DNA of 64,000 bases. Origin: DAHUXT01 sp036273675. GTDB taxonomy: Bacteria; Chloroflexota; Ktedonobacteria; Ktedonobacterales; JADMIN01. The stretch lies in NCBI GenBank assembly GCA_036273675.1, contig DASUHD010000088.1, forward strand, positions 66,560 through 130,559, read 5' to 3'. The translations under genes were made by a program, and so were the position numbers. Shown piece by piece: positions 1-7,877 of this stretch (the first letter of the stretch is position 1; each line of letters begins with the position of its first letter). Under the pieces are notes generated by a model that was not told the DNA's origin, did not search any database, and was given only the letters and a program-made list of their open reading frames with translations.

Positions 1-80
1 ACTTCATCATAGCACTCGCGCGCGCCTCTGGCTAGCCTCACCCCCTATGCGTCAGCCCGTGCTGTCCCAGCGTGCGACGC

Positions 81-1004
81 TCATTGAGAGGATAGCCGCT
101 CCAGCGCCTGCGCGACGAAGAGGGCGTGCCGCTCACGCATCCGTGCCTCGGCGGCCTCATCGCTGGCCCAGTCACCGAGCCTGCCAGCGGGCCGTAGCGC
201 GGCGCAGAGATCCCAGTAGGCCAGATTGGCCCGGTCAATAGGGGCGACCGCTGCGTACTCGCGAGTGAAGCGCTCCATGGCGTCGGCGCCGAATGCCCAG
301 AGCAGATCGAGCCGACTGATGGCGATATCGGCTAGCGGGTCGCCAATGGCGGCATCCTCCCAGTCAACGATGCCGACGAGCCGCCCCTCGTGCCAGAGGA
401 TGTTCCCCGGCCAGTAGTCGCCATGGAGCAGACCGGTCGTATTGAGCTGCGTCCATGGCCACGCCGCCTCCAGCGCGTCGCGGATACGTCCCTCGCTCAG
501 CGAGTCGTCGAGGCGCGCGGGTCGGTTGGCGATGATGCTGCCCCAATAAGCGGCGTTGTCGGGCAGAAACGAGATGTCATGCGCCGCGCGGTCTATCTGG
601 TGGATCGCCGCGAGCTGCCGGGCGAACTGCGGCAGGAGATCGGGCGCGTCCGCCAGCGCGAACACGGTCTCGCCCTCGATGTATTCGAGGACGATAACGG
701 GCGTCTCGAAAATCTCGCCTGACTCGTCGAGGTAATACGGCGCGGGCGCGGACACTCCGGCATCATGCACGATCCGCAGCAGCGCGAATTCGTCGGCGGC
801 CACCTGTGGATTGCGCGCGAGGTCGGCGGCGCCATGCTGGCGGACGATCAGCTTCCGCCTCTGGCCGTCGGCGTGTTGCAACTCGATAGCCGTCACCCGC
901 GCCGAGACGCCACCATGCAGCGGCCGTGCGCGCAGAAGGATGCTATCTGGAGCCATTTTGCGCGCGAGGCGGGCAAACGCGCTGGTATCCTGCGGGTCAG
1001 TCAT
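81..1004 (-). CDS. Aminoglycoside phosphotransferase-family small-molecule kinase
   Basis: A 307-residue protein of the APH/choline-kinase fold (PF01636). The catalytic loop HGDYWPGNILW and the metal-binding DWED motif lie in the C-terminal half, followed by a GDPLADIA segment typical of the family. It probably phosphorylates a small hydroxylated compound; the substrate cannot be told and resistance should not be assumed. An in-frame ATG 23 codons further upstream exists, but the chosen Met begins the part that resembles the family. It follows the respiratory operon in the same direction after a 125-bp gap, so read-through is possible, but no functional link is evident. Confidence 0.85.
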   Translation of the reverse strand: MTDPQDTSAFARLARKMAPDSILLRARPLHGGVSARVTAIELQHADGQRRKLIVRQHGAADLARNPQVAADEFALLRIVHDAGVSAPAPYYLDESGEIFETPVIVLEYIEGETVFALADAPDLLPQFARQLAAIHQIDRAAHDISFLPDNAAYWGSIIANRPARLDDSLSEGRIRDALEAAWPWTQLNTTGLLHGDYWPGNILWHEGRLVGIVDWEDAAIGDPLADIAISRLDLLWAFGADAMERFTREYAAVAPIDRANLAYWDLCAALRPAGRLGDWASDEAAEARMRERHALFVAQALERLSSQ

Positions 1005-1129
1005 TGAGGCAAATCCTGTTACGGTGTCACTCTCCCCATAGTGTGCCATAGACAAGCAGAGGCCCGCAACCATTTCTGGCTACGGGCCGCATTGTTGTTG
1101 CGTGAGCTACGGTGCAACTACAGGCAGAC

Positions 1130-3031
1130 TCAGGGGCGGGTGGCTGCTGGAACCACGCCTTCAGCCGTCTCGTAACCGTTGAGGTAGACGTCCTCCGGGT
1201 CGGGGCCAGCGGCGGTGTAGGCAAACGCGCCCAGCATCGTCAGCGCGAACCCAAAGATGACCAGCTCAGGATACGGCTTGTCGAGATTGTAGGCGACGAA
1301 GGCGAGCGCCAGCCCAATGAGTACGCTCACCAGGATCGCCACCAGCCACGGGATGGACCGCGTGCGCACCGCCGCGATGGCGCAGGCCGCGATGCCGACA
1401 ATCGCAAAACAGATGGCCGTGACGAACATCGCGTGCGAGCCATCCATCGCGTCGATGCCCTTCTGCAGCACATCAGCCTGGAAGCCGTTGATTCCGGCCG
1501 TCACCATCAACACCAGCGCAATCGCATTGACCCAGAGGCCAAACTTGCGCCAGTTGCCCATCGGATGGTAGCGGCGGCGCATCAGCACCACCAGTTGATA
1601 GAGGCCCAGGCCGCCCATCAGCAACAGCATCCACCAGGCGTCATGCAGCCCGCCCGGACCCGGCTGGTAGAAGAACATCAGACCAGATTCCAGCTCGTAA
1701 TACAGCGGGAGCGAGAAGAACGCGAAGCCCATCATCAAGAAGAGCAACAGCGTTCCCAGCACCAGCCACTGCCCGGCGCAGCCAAGCTGCTGCGGCGCGG
1801 TCGGCGCGAACTCGCGCTGAGTCGCCCAGGTGTAGATGAACGTCAGCACGACGATGCCCAGCGCCAGCAGGATGCCAATCGGGATCTGCGTAAATTCATC
1901 CAGGTGGATGACCAGCGGCGCGATGGCGACAAAGATCAACGCCAGCGTGCTGCCGAGCACCACCGTATTGCGCCGGGTGCTCCAGAAATAGAGGCCCGCG
2001 AACAGGATGGCGAACAGATTGGTGAAGACGATGGCGCAGATGATGTAGCCGCTGAACGGCGTAAAGGTGCAGGAAGAGGGGATCTCGGTCTTCTGTGAGC
2101 ACTGCACGAAGAACTGGGTGCTATCCAGGTTATGGATCAGGTTCACGACGGGATAGAGTATCACCCAGATGATGAGCAGTGGCACAGCCACCAGGCCAAT
2201 AAATCCAACCACGCCGTGCAAGTAGACCCCGGGCATGAACTGCTGGCGATTGGCCGTTAAGACCGGCAGCAGCCAGACCTCCAGCCCAAAGAGCGCCAGG
2301 ATCAGCCCGATGAACAGCATCATGTTGAGGATGCCCGCGTGGTCACCGTCGTCAGGCACGATATTGGCGAAGGTATTGATGGTCAGCCAGAGCGCCGCGA
2401 TTACGATTGCCAGCCCGATGCTCAGTCGCACCAGCAGATCGCGCATGGGGCCGAGCAGCCTACCCGAGAGCACCAGCGGATTGAGAGCGGCCACCGAGGC
2501 GACGCCGAGACCGGTCAGGAGCGCGATGATGCCGATGGCCGAGAGGTCGATGCTTTGCGGCTGGAACCATGCTGGATGGAAGAGATAGCCGGGGTTATCC
2601 GACGGCCAGTAGGTGACCGTTCCTGTCTTGACATCCACGAATTTGTCGGGAAGATACTCCGACCAGCCTGTGCCGAAGAAGCCGCTCGTATGGATGCCGA
2701 CGCGCACCTGGTAGACCATGAACAGGCCAATGACCGCCAGCGCCGCGCCGCCCACAAAGAAGAGTGGCCAGGGCAGCACCGGCTTCACATCGTAGAGGAA
2801 CGAGACCGTAAAGCAGATCATGCCGATGCCCAGCGCCAGCAGCCCCATCGCGAGGAAGCTCTGCTCCATGCGCGTCAGGGTTGAGAGCGTCGAGACGACA
2901 AAGACGAAGCTTGGAATCTGGCCAAGCAAGATAGCCGTCAAGAAGAAGAAGCCGACCGCCACGACGATTGCCCTCGCCCAGGACATCGGCTTTTCGTGTT
3001 CACGCACGGAGTTCGCCGCCGTTAATTGCAT
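1130..3031 (-). CDS. Polytopic membrane protein of the cytochrome bc operon (function unknown)
   Basis: A 633-residue, very hydrophobic protein with roughly a dozen or more predicted membrane helices and short loops. It is the last gene of the minus-strand cytochrome b6 / subunit IV / Rieske / cytochrome c-cupredoxin cluster. AAGGG lies about ten bases before the ATG. I see no CXXCH, no heme-copper oxidase His pattern and no quinone-site motif that I recognise. Conserved-looking features are a Trp/Tyr-rich loop near residues 105-145, a Cys pair in a loop near 315-325, and a YQPGPGGLHDAWW loop near 455-470. Position suggests an accessory or anchoring subunit of the respiratory complex. That is inference from context only. 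Confidence 0.75.
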   Translation of the reverse strand: MQLTAANSVREHEKPMSWARAIVVAVGFFFLTAILLGQIPSFVFVVSTLSTLTRMEQSFLAMGLLALGIGMICFTVSFLYDVKPVLPWPLFFVGGAALAVIGLFMVYQVRVGIHTSGFFGTGWSEYLPDKFVDVKTGTVTYWPSDNPGYLFHPAWFQPQSIDLSAIGIIALLTGLGVASVAALNPLVLSGRLLGPMRDLLVRLSIGLAIVIAALWLTINTFANIVPDDGDHAGILNMMLFIGLILALFGLEVWLLPVLTANRQQFMPGVYLHGVVGFIGLVAVPLLIIWVILYPVVNLIHNLDSTQFFVQCSQKTEIPSSCTFTPFSGYIICAIVFTNLFAILFAGLYFWSTRRNTVVLGSTLALIFVAIAPLVIHLDEFTQIPIGILLALGIVVLTFIYTWATQREFAPTAPQQLGCAGQWLVLGTLLLFLMMGFAFFSLPLYYELESGLMFFYQPGPGGLHDAWWMLLLMGGLGLYQLVVLMRRRYHPMGNWRKFGLWVNAIALVLMVTAGINGFQADVLQKGIDAMDGSHAMFVTAICFAIVGIAACAIAAVRTRSIPWLVAILVSVLIGLALAFVAYNLDKPYPELVIFGFALTMLGAFAYTAAGPDPEDVYLNGYETAEGVVPAATRP

Positions 3032-3204
3032 GGGTCACAGTCCCTTTCAGAAAATGATTCCCGATTGCCCCGGTCCGCGCCCAACGCCGCGCGATCCCCT
3101 TCGCGGGCAGTGTTGGCCTCGCCCAGCGATACCCCAAGCGATACCCGCCAGGCGGCGCCAACACGCGATATCGAAACGCTTACCTCTCCACATTCACTCA
3201 ACGC

Positions 3205-4233
3205 TTACGGCACAACTGTAATCCAGCCCAGCATGGCGGGGTGAATCGAGCAGTAGTACTGATATTCACCTGTCTTGGTAAACGTGAATGAAAACGTCCC
3301 AGTCTGCGCATCGATGAATGGCTGTGACTTGAAGGTTGGATCAGGCGATGTCGTACCTGGGCGCGGCAGAACGTTGTGCGGCACGACAGTCTTGTTATCC
3401 CAGGTGACGGTTGTGCCAGCCTTGATCGTGATGAAAGGCGGATCGAAGTCGAATCCCGAAGAGTTCGAGGTGACAACCGCCATGTCAATGGTCACGGCCT
3501 TCTGCGCCGTAAAGTCCTTGAACTGATCTGGCGGTGGCTTGCTGCCGCCCTTCAATTGCTGGTCGTAATCCGCGATCTGCGTCGGATTGGTCAGCGTACC
3601 CAGCACATAGCCAAAGCCGTTGGTTGAGGGCAGATTATTCTGCTTGACGTAGGCAGGGTCTGACGAGCGAATGAATGCCAGCAAGTAGCCGATGTCGTCA
3701 TCGGTGAGCGGGCCACCGTAACGCTGGCTCCACGAGGGCATCTGCAAGACGTTCACTGTCGCTGGGTCGCCCACATTTAGCGGAATGCCCGCCGAGATGA
3801 TGCGTGTGATCTCGTCGTTGGTGAACTTGGCGAGCGCCGGGCTATTGTTGAGCTTCGGCCCCTTGATGCCCTGCCCCTGGAAGCCATGGCAGGTCGCGCA
3901 ATACTGGCCAAAGAGCGCCGCGCCGCGATGGAGCGATTGATCGTAGAGGGCGGCGGTTCGGTCAGCCCGCGCCTGTTGCTGGTTCACCATGAGCAAGGGA
4001 ATAATCAGGCCGATTCCCAGCGTGAGGATGAGTGCCGCGTAGCCGCTGCGCGTAATGGCGCTGCCACGCGAGTAGAAGATGTAGAGCAGGACCGGCACGA
4101 TCACACAGATGGCCGCCAGTCCAAAGGCCAACCGCCCTTCGAGCACCCCCGTAAAGCCCAGCAGCGTGAAGAGTATCGCCAGCGCGACTCCAATCGCTAT
4201 GGCGAACAGCCCCGGATTACGACTAGTCTGCAT
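3205..4233 (-). CDS. Membrane-anchored cytochrome c fused to a cupredoxin domain
   Basis: A 342-residue electron carrier with two redox domains. Three hydrophobic helices occupy about residues 8-85. A class I cytochrome c domain follows, with CATCH at 112-116 and a likely axial Met165 in LQMPSW. The C-terminus is a plastocyanin/azurin-type cupredoxin with candidate type 1 copper ligands His286, Cys328, His331 and Met334 (YYCSIHPAM). GAGGT sits eight bases before the start. It lies in the bc operon directly after Rieske, so it is the obvious acceptor of electrons from the complex, passing them heme to copper or the reverse towards an oxidase. Co-location of both carriers in one chain is unusual. 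Confidence 0.9.
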   Translation of the reverse strand: MQTSRNPGLFAIAIGVALAILFTLLGFTGVLEGRLAFGLAAICVIVPVLLYIFYSRGSAITRSGYAALILTLGIGLIIPLLMVNQQQARADRTAALYDQSLHRGAALFGQYCATCHGFQGQGIKGPKLNNSPALAKFTNDEITRIISAGIPLNVGDPATVNVLQMPSWSQRYGGPLTDDDIGYLLAFIRSSDPAYVKQNNLPSTNGFGYVLGTLTNPTQIADYDQQLKGGSKPPPDQFKDFTAQKAVTIDMAVVTSNSSGFDFDPPFITIKAGTTVTWDNKTVVPHNVLPRPGTTSPDPTFKSQPFIDAQTGTFSFTFTKTGEYQYYCSIHPAMLGWITVVP

Positions 4234-4299
4234 CTATAGTGACCTCACGTCTAGGCGTCTGACGACTCTTCGACAACGCTATGACGACTTTTCAGAGAA

Positions 4300-5004
4300 T
4301 TACTGCGCCGAACAGACCGCCACATAGGGCAGCCGCAGCACGCGCGTCCCCACATCAGGGCGCTCGACATGCTGATTCAGCTTACCAGTGTCCACGGTGA
4401 CGTTGCCGCTGCCATCGAACGACATCGTAAAGCGGTCCAGACTGCGCGGCGCCGGGCCATCGATATACTCGCCATCGATGTTGTAGTGCGAGCCATGGCA
4501 TGGGCATTTGAAGCTGTTGCAGTCGTCGCGGAATGGCACCTTGCAGCCCAGATGCACGCAGACCTGATAGAGCGCCAGCCAGAAGGTGTCACCTTCTTTG
4601 AGCCAGTCCTGCGCCTCCATTGAATTGTCCAGCGCGACCCCAGACTGGAGGAACTGTGTGGAGCCGCCAGACTTGAGGTGCATGATATAGGACTTCGCGC
4701 TCGATTCGTAGAACATGCCCTTCTGGTCGAGCAGCATGTCCTTTTGTTCGGCGGGGATATAGACCGCTTTGTTCTTGAGCGTGATCAGCGCGCCAAACTG
4801 CCCTTCCAGATTGGGGTACAGCATCATCAGCGAGCCGAGACCGGCCATGGCGCCGACGATACCAAGGCTCACGCCGGTGGCGCGCCGCAACATCTGGCGC
4901 CGACTGATGCCGCGCTTGGCGACCTGCGCCGACTCAGCGCCGCCGCCGGTCAGCACCTCGTATTCCTGTGGTGTCCGTGTCGTGTCATCGTACCTTGTGC
5001 TCAT
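4300..5004 (-). CDS. qcrA: Rieske iron-sulfur subunit of menaquinol:cytochrome c reductase
   Basis: A 234-residue Rieske protein. The N-terminus has a twin-arginine-like SRRQMLRRATG at 35-44 followed by one membrane helix, suggesting Tat-dependent insertion; tatA and tatC lie at 21.8-22.9 kb. The [2Fe-2S] ligands are Cys149 and His151 (CVHLGC) and Cys167 and His170 (CPCHGSH), with Cys154 and Cys169 placed for the usual disulfide. GAGGAA precedes the ATG by six bases. It accepts the first electron from quinol at the Qo site and passes it to the heme c domain encoded next. Confidence 0.95.
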   Translation of the reverse strand: MSTRYDDTTRTPQEYEVLTGGGAESAQVAKRGISRRQMLRRATGVSLGIVGAMAGLGSLMMLYPNLEGQFGALITLKNKAVYIPAEQKDMLLDQKGMFYESSAKSYIMHLKSGGSTQFLQSGVALDNSMEAQDWLKEGDTFWLALYQVCVHLGCKVPFRDDCNSFKCPCHGSHYNIDGEYIDGPAPRSLDRFTMSFDGSGNVTVDTGKLNQHVERPDVGTRVLRLPYVAVCSAQ

Positions 5005-5067
5005 CGCGATTTCCTCAGTCTCGTAGCGCCGACTCGCACGCGCGCCAGGATCAGGTGAACTAGTGGC

Positions 5068-5631
5068 TTACAGGTCAAAGAAGACACCCTGCCAGGGCCA
5101 GATCCACTGCCAGCCAGAACCGCGGAAGAAACTGCCCGCGAGTGTCACGACGGCAAAGAAGACCGCAAAGATCGTAAAGAGCGCAATGGAGAGCTTCCGG
5201 TCCTCGAAGGCACGGCTGGGGTTGCGATCAACATAGGGCAGGATGGCCAGCCCCACCAGCACAAAGCCCGGAATCAGCACGCCTGCCACCGTCGGCGGGA
5301 AGTAGTGCAGAATTTCTTGCAGACCCAGGAAGTACCATGGCGCCTTCGCCGGGTTTGGCGTCAGGTTCGGGTTCGCGTGCTCGCGGAGCGGCGCGTTGAT
5401 GGCAAGGGAGGTGAGCGTCAGCACCATCGTCATGATGAGGGCGGCGAGAAATTCGCGCACCAGCAGATGCGGCCAGACGAAGACCGAATCTTCGAGCTGC
5501 TTCTCAACCCGGGTAACTGCCTCCTGCTTGACCACCGCCAGCGTGCGATACCGCTTCTGCGTCGCTCCGGCTGCCCCATTCCCATTTGTGCCATTCTCGG
5601 TGCGAGTCGGGCGTGGCTCGGTTGTTGCCAT
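5068..5631 (-). CDS. qcrC: Cytochrome b C-terminal (subunit IV-like) subunit of the bc complex
   Basis: A 187-residue protein with three membrane helices, corresponding to the C-terminal part of cytochrome b (PF00032) and to b6f subunit IV. KAPWYFLGLQEIL is the equivalent of the PEWY Qo-site loop in the split-type complexes of Gram-positive bacteria. I chose the ATG that has AAGGAG six bases upstream over one six codons earlier. The soluble N-terminus of about 50 residues is charged and low in complexity. It lies between the cytochrome b6-like and Rieske genes. The symbol follows Bacillus usage and is approximate. Confidence 0.9.
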   Translation of the reverse strand: MATTEPRPTRTENGTNGNGAAGATQKRYRTLAVVKQEAVTRVEKQLEDSVFVWPHLLVREFLAALIMTMVLTLTSLAINAPLREHANPNLTPNPAKAPWYFLGLQEILHYFPPTVAGVLIPGFVLVGLAILPYVDRNPSRAFEDRKLSIALFTIFAVFFAVVTLAGSFFRGSGWQWIWPWQGVFFDL

Positions 5632-5697
5632 CGGTTTCTCCTTCAGCATGCGCCGCCTGACCCCGTGTGGGGCAGACGGCTCCGGGCTGATACGCGA

Positions 5698-6525
5698 TTA
5701 GTTGAGTGAACCCGCGTGTGTTGGCTGCGCGGCTGCGGCCTGCTCGGCGCGCGCTGCCTCGATCTCGCGCTTCGAGGGCGGCGGTGGGCCAGCTTCTCCA
5801 CCATCCTTGCGGATGCGCCAAAAGTGGACGGCCATCAAGACCGCGCCGACAAGCGGCAGGCCAATCACGTGCAATGTATAGAAGCGAATGAGCGTCGGCT
5901 GGCCAACACCCACCGGCTGACCAGTCAGGATGTTGTGGGCTTGCGCGCCAAGCAACGGCGCGTAGCTGGCCATGTTCGAGCCGACAGTGATCGCCCAGTA
6001 CCCAATCTGGTCCCAGGGCAGCAGGTAGCCAGTGAAGCTGAGCAGCAGGGTCGTCAGGAAGAGTACGACGCCGATCACCCAGTTGAACTCGCGTGGCGGC
6101 TTATAGGCGCCATGGTAAAACACGCGAATCATGTGCAGCGTGACCGTGACGACCATCAGGTGGGCCGCCCAGCGATGCATGTTGCGCACCAGCTGGCCAA
6201 ACATAATGGCGCTGTTGATCTGCTGGATGTCGGAGTAGGCGACGCTCTGCTCGGGCACGAAGTAGAACATCAAGAAGACGCCCGTGATCGTCAGCACCAG
6301 GAAGAGGAAGAAGGAGAGACCCCCCAGACACCAGGTGTAGGTGACCTTCATCGCCTTGCGGCTGACCTTGACCGGATGCAGGTGGAGGAAGACGTTCCCC
6401 ATCATCACCAGGGACTGATTGAGGGGGGTATCTGGATAGCCGTGCCGGAAGATGGACCGCCAGATCTGGCTCTCCGTGACGGAGTTCCAAACCCGATCCA
6501 GCAGACCCCGATTCATTGTGCTCAC
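5698..6525 (-). CDS. qcrB: Cytochrome b6-like subunit with heme-ci cysteine
   Basis: A 275-residue, four-helix N-terminal cytochrome b (PF00033). The bis-His pairs are His117/His219 and His131/His234, with the 14- and 15-residue spacings typical of b6. Cys66 in YTWCLGG aligns with the residue that binds the extra covalent heme (cn/ci) in b6 and Bacillus-type QcrB. The protein therefore belongs to the b6/QcrB group rather than the mitochondrial cytochrome b group. It is the first gene of the operon. The start is probably the GTG shown, four bases after AGGAGG; the ATG three codons later is possible. The C-terminal tail is Ala/Glu-rich. Confidence 0.93.
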   Translation of the reverse strand: MSTMNRGLLDRVWNSVTESQIWRSIFRHGYPDTPLNQSLVMMGNVFLHLHPVKVSRKAMKVTYTWCLGGLSFFLFLVLTITGVFLMFYFVPEQSVAYSDIQQINSAIMFGQLVRNMHRWAAHLMVVTVTLHMIRVFYHGAYKPPREFNWVIGVVLFLTTLLLSFTGYLLPWDQIGYWAITVGSNMASYAPLLGAQAHNILTGQPVGVGQPTLIRFYTLHVIGLPLVGAVLMAVHFWRIRKDGGEAGPPPPSKREIEAARAEQAAAAQPTHAGSLN

Positions 6526-7141
6526 ACTGCCTCCTCACGGTCGCGCCAGCGCGCGGTTTCAGGATGAAGTAGCTGGGCCGAACCGGAAAGGCTCGACAGA
6601 GCTTCCCACTCAGCCGGGTGACGATAACGAAATACCTGTGACGATTGCAATACTGCGCGCTATTTTAGTCCGACTTGGACGAGCGTGCCATGCCAACGCC
6701 CAAAGATACCAGCCAGCTCATGCCAGGTTATGCCAGGTTATGGCTGATATCCAGCAATGCTGGAAAGGCACAGGCTATCATACCAGTTTCGCCGGGCGCG
6801 CGCAACGCCCATTCTTACACTCCGTGACCAGCCGATTCGCGTTGTTTCGCGCTATTCTGTTGCTGTTCAAGACGAACGGCGACCGCGCGAGGATGCAGCG
6901 CGGAGAAAAGTCGGAGCGGTAGCCTATGCCCGGCGCGGGCGCGGCGAGCCAAAATGAGGCAGCCCGCGAGCGCATCGGATGGCTGTTCTGCTACTGGCAT
7001 ACCTAAAAGTGTACCTGATTCACCGGAGTGGGGCTATCAGGTATATACCTGATTTTTCTCGGCACACTCGCTGATCGTGTGGGATGCGGCCATCAGCGTT
7101 ATCATCAAAGCAGATAAGGCGGCGAGGGGGGCGTGATCGCA
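6526..7141. other. Divergent intergenic region (bc operon / GNAT)
   Basis: About 615 bp without a convincing gene. It must hold the promoter of the respiratory operon, but I see no strong sigma-70 pair. It contains two copies of ATGCCAGGTT in tandem near 6719-6740 and the palindrome at 7036-7053. Confidence 0.6.
7036..7053. promoter_or_regulatory. Perfect 18-bp palindrome, candidate operator
   Basis: ATCAGGTATATACCTGAT is a perfect inverted repeat, and a half-site TACCTGATT recurs about 25 bp upstream. It is followed by five T, so a weak terminator (six-base stem, six-base loop) is an alternative, but no gene ends upstream on the plus strand. It lies in the divergent region before the GNAT gene. 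Confidence 0.5.
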
Positions 7142-7810
7142 ATGGAGAGTGACAACCTCATGGGCCTTGTGCGTCTCAGAATACCGGACGTGAGCCGCAT
7201 TGCCGCGCTCTTCGCCCGCGCGTTCCAGGATGATCCGCTGATGTGTTACGCCATCCCCGCCGTACGGCAACGTCGCCGCCTGCTGCCGTGGCTGATGGGC
7301 CTGAATGCGCGCTACGGCTGCCGCTATGGCGAGGTCTATTGCACCCCGGAATATACCGGCGCCGCGATCTGGCTCCCACCAGGCCAGACCGCGTACACGC
7401 TCTGGCGGATGCTGCGCGCGGGCATGTTTGTCGCGCCGCTCAGGTTGTCCTGGCCGATGCTGCGACGGCTGGCGACGGTGGAAAGCCGCGCGCAGGCGCT
7501 GCACGAGCGCTATGCGCCGGGGCCACACTGGTATCTCGCACAGATCGGCGTCGAACCAGCATTCCAGCGCCAGGGGATTGCCTCGCGCCTGCTACGGCCA
7601 ATGCTAGCGCGGGCAGATGCGGCGGGGCTGCCCTGCTACCTGGAGACCGAGAATCCGGCGAATATCACGATCTACCAGCGCTACGGCTTCCAGGTCGTCG
7701 CCGAGGATGCCGTACCCGCTGGGCCGCACATCTGGGCGATGGTGCGGCAGACATCACCGGACCTCGCCCCCGGCCCCTCTCCCACAGGGAGAGGGGAGCC
7801 AGAACGTTGA
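7142..7810 (+). CDS. GNAT-family N-acetyltransferase
   Basis: A protein of about 222 residues with the GNAT acetyl-CoA site QIGVEPAFQRQGIASRLL and a C-terminal ENPANITIYQRYGF segment. It transfers an acetyl group from acetyl-CoA to an unknown amine. The ATG is preceded by GAGGGGGG; a GTG three codons upstream is equally possible. The last dozen residues (PGPSPTGRGEPER) are encoded by a palindromic repeat, so the natural C-terminus has probably been extended by repeat insertion. Confidence 0.82.
   Translation: MESDNLMGLVRLRIPDVSRIAALFARAFQDDPLMCYAIPAVRQRRRLLPWLMGLNARYGCRYGEVYCTPEYTGAAIWLPPGQTAYTLWRMLRAGMFVAPLRLSWPMLRRLATVESRAQALHERYAPGPHWYLAQIGVEPAFQRQGIASRLLRPMLARADAAGLPCYLETENPANITIYQRYGFQVVAEDAVPAGPHIWAMVRQTSPDLAPGPSPTGRGEPER
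7774..7796. repeat. Palindromic repeat inside the 3' end of the GNAT gene
   Basis: CCCCTCTCC and GGAGAGGGG form a nine-base stem around a five-base loop. Hairpins of this C/T-G/A type recur at 10960 and 25631 in this window and are common as dispersed short repeats. This copy is translated as the tail of the acetyltransferase. Confidence 0.6.
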
Positions 7811-7877
7811 CCACCAATATCTCCTTTCGCTGGCTTCCCCTCCACTACTAGAGGAGGAGGGAGAGGTCCAGTATAGC

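Noticed and set aside
81..1004. Antibiotic-resistance gene
   Set aside because: The APH fold is shared by many metabolic kinases (choline, homoserine, macrolide and others); nothing in the sequence or neighbourhood points to resistance.
1112..2098. A 328-codon plus-strand frame opposite the 633-residue membrane protein
   Set aside because: It is antisense to a hydrophobic protein, which yields polar Gln/His/Asp-rich frames on the other strand.
6714..6745. Iteron-like repeats as a replication origin
   Set aside because: Only two copies of a ten-base repeat occur, with no dnaA boxes or replication genes nearby.
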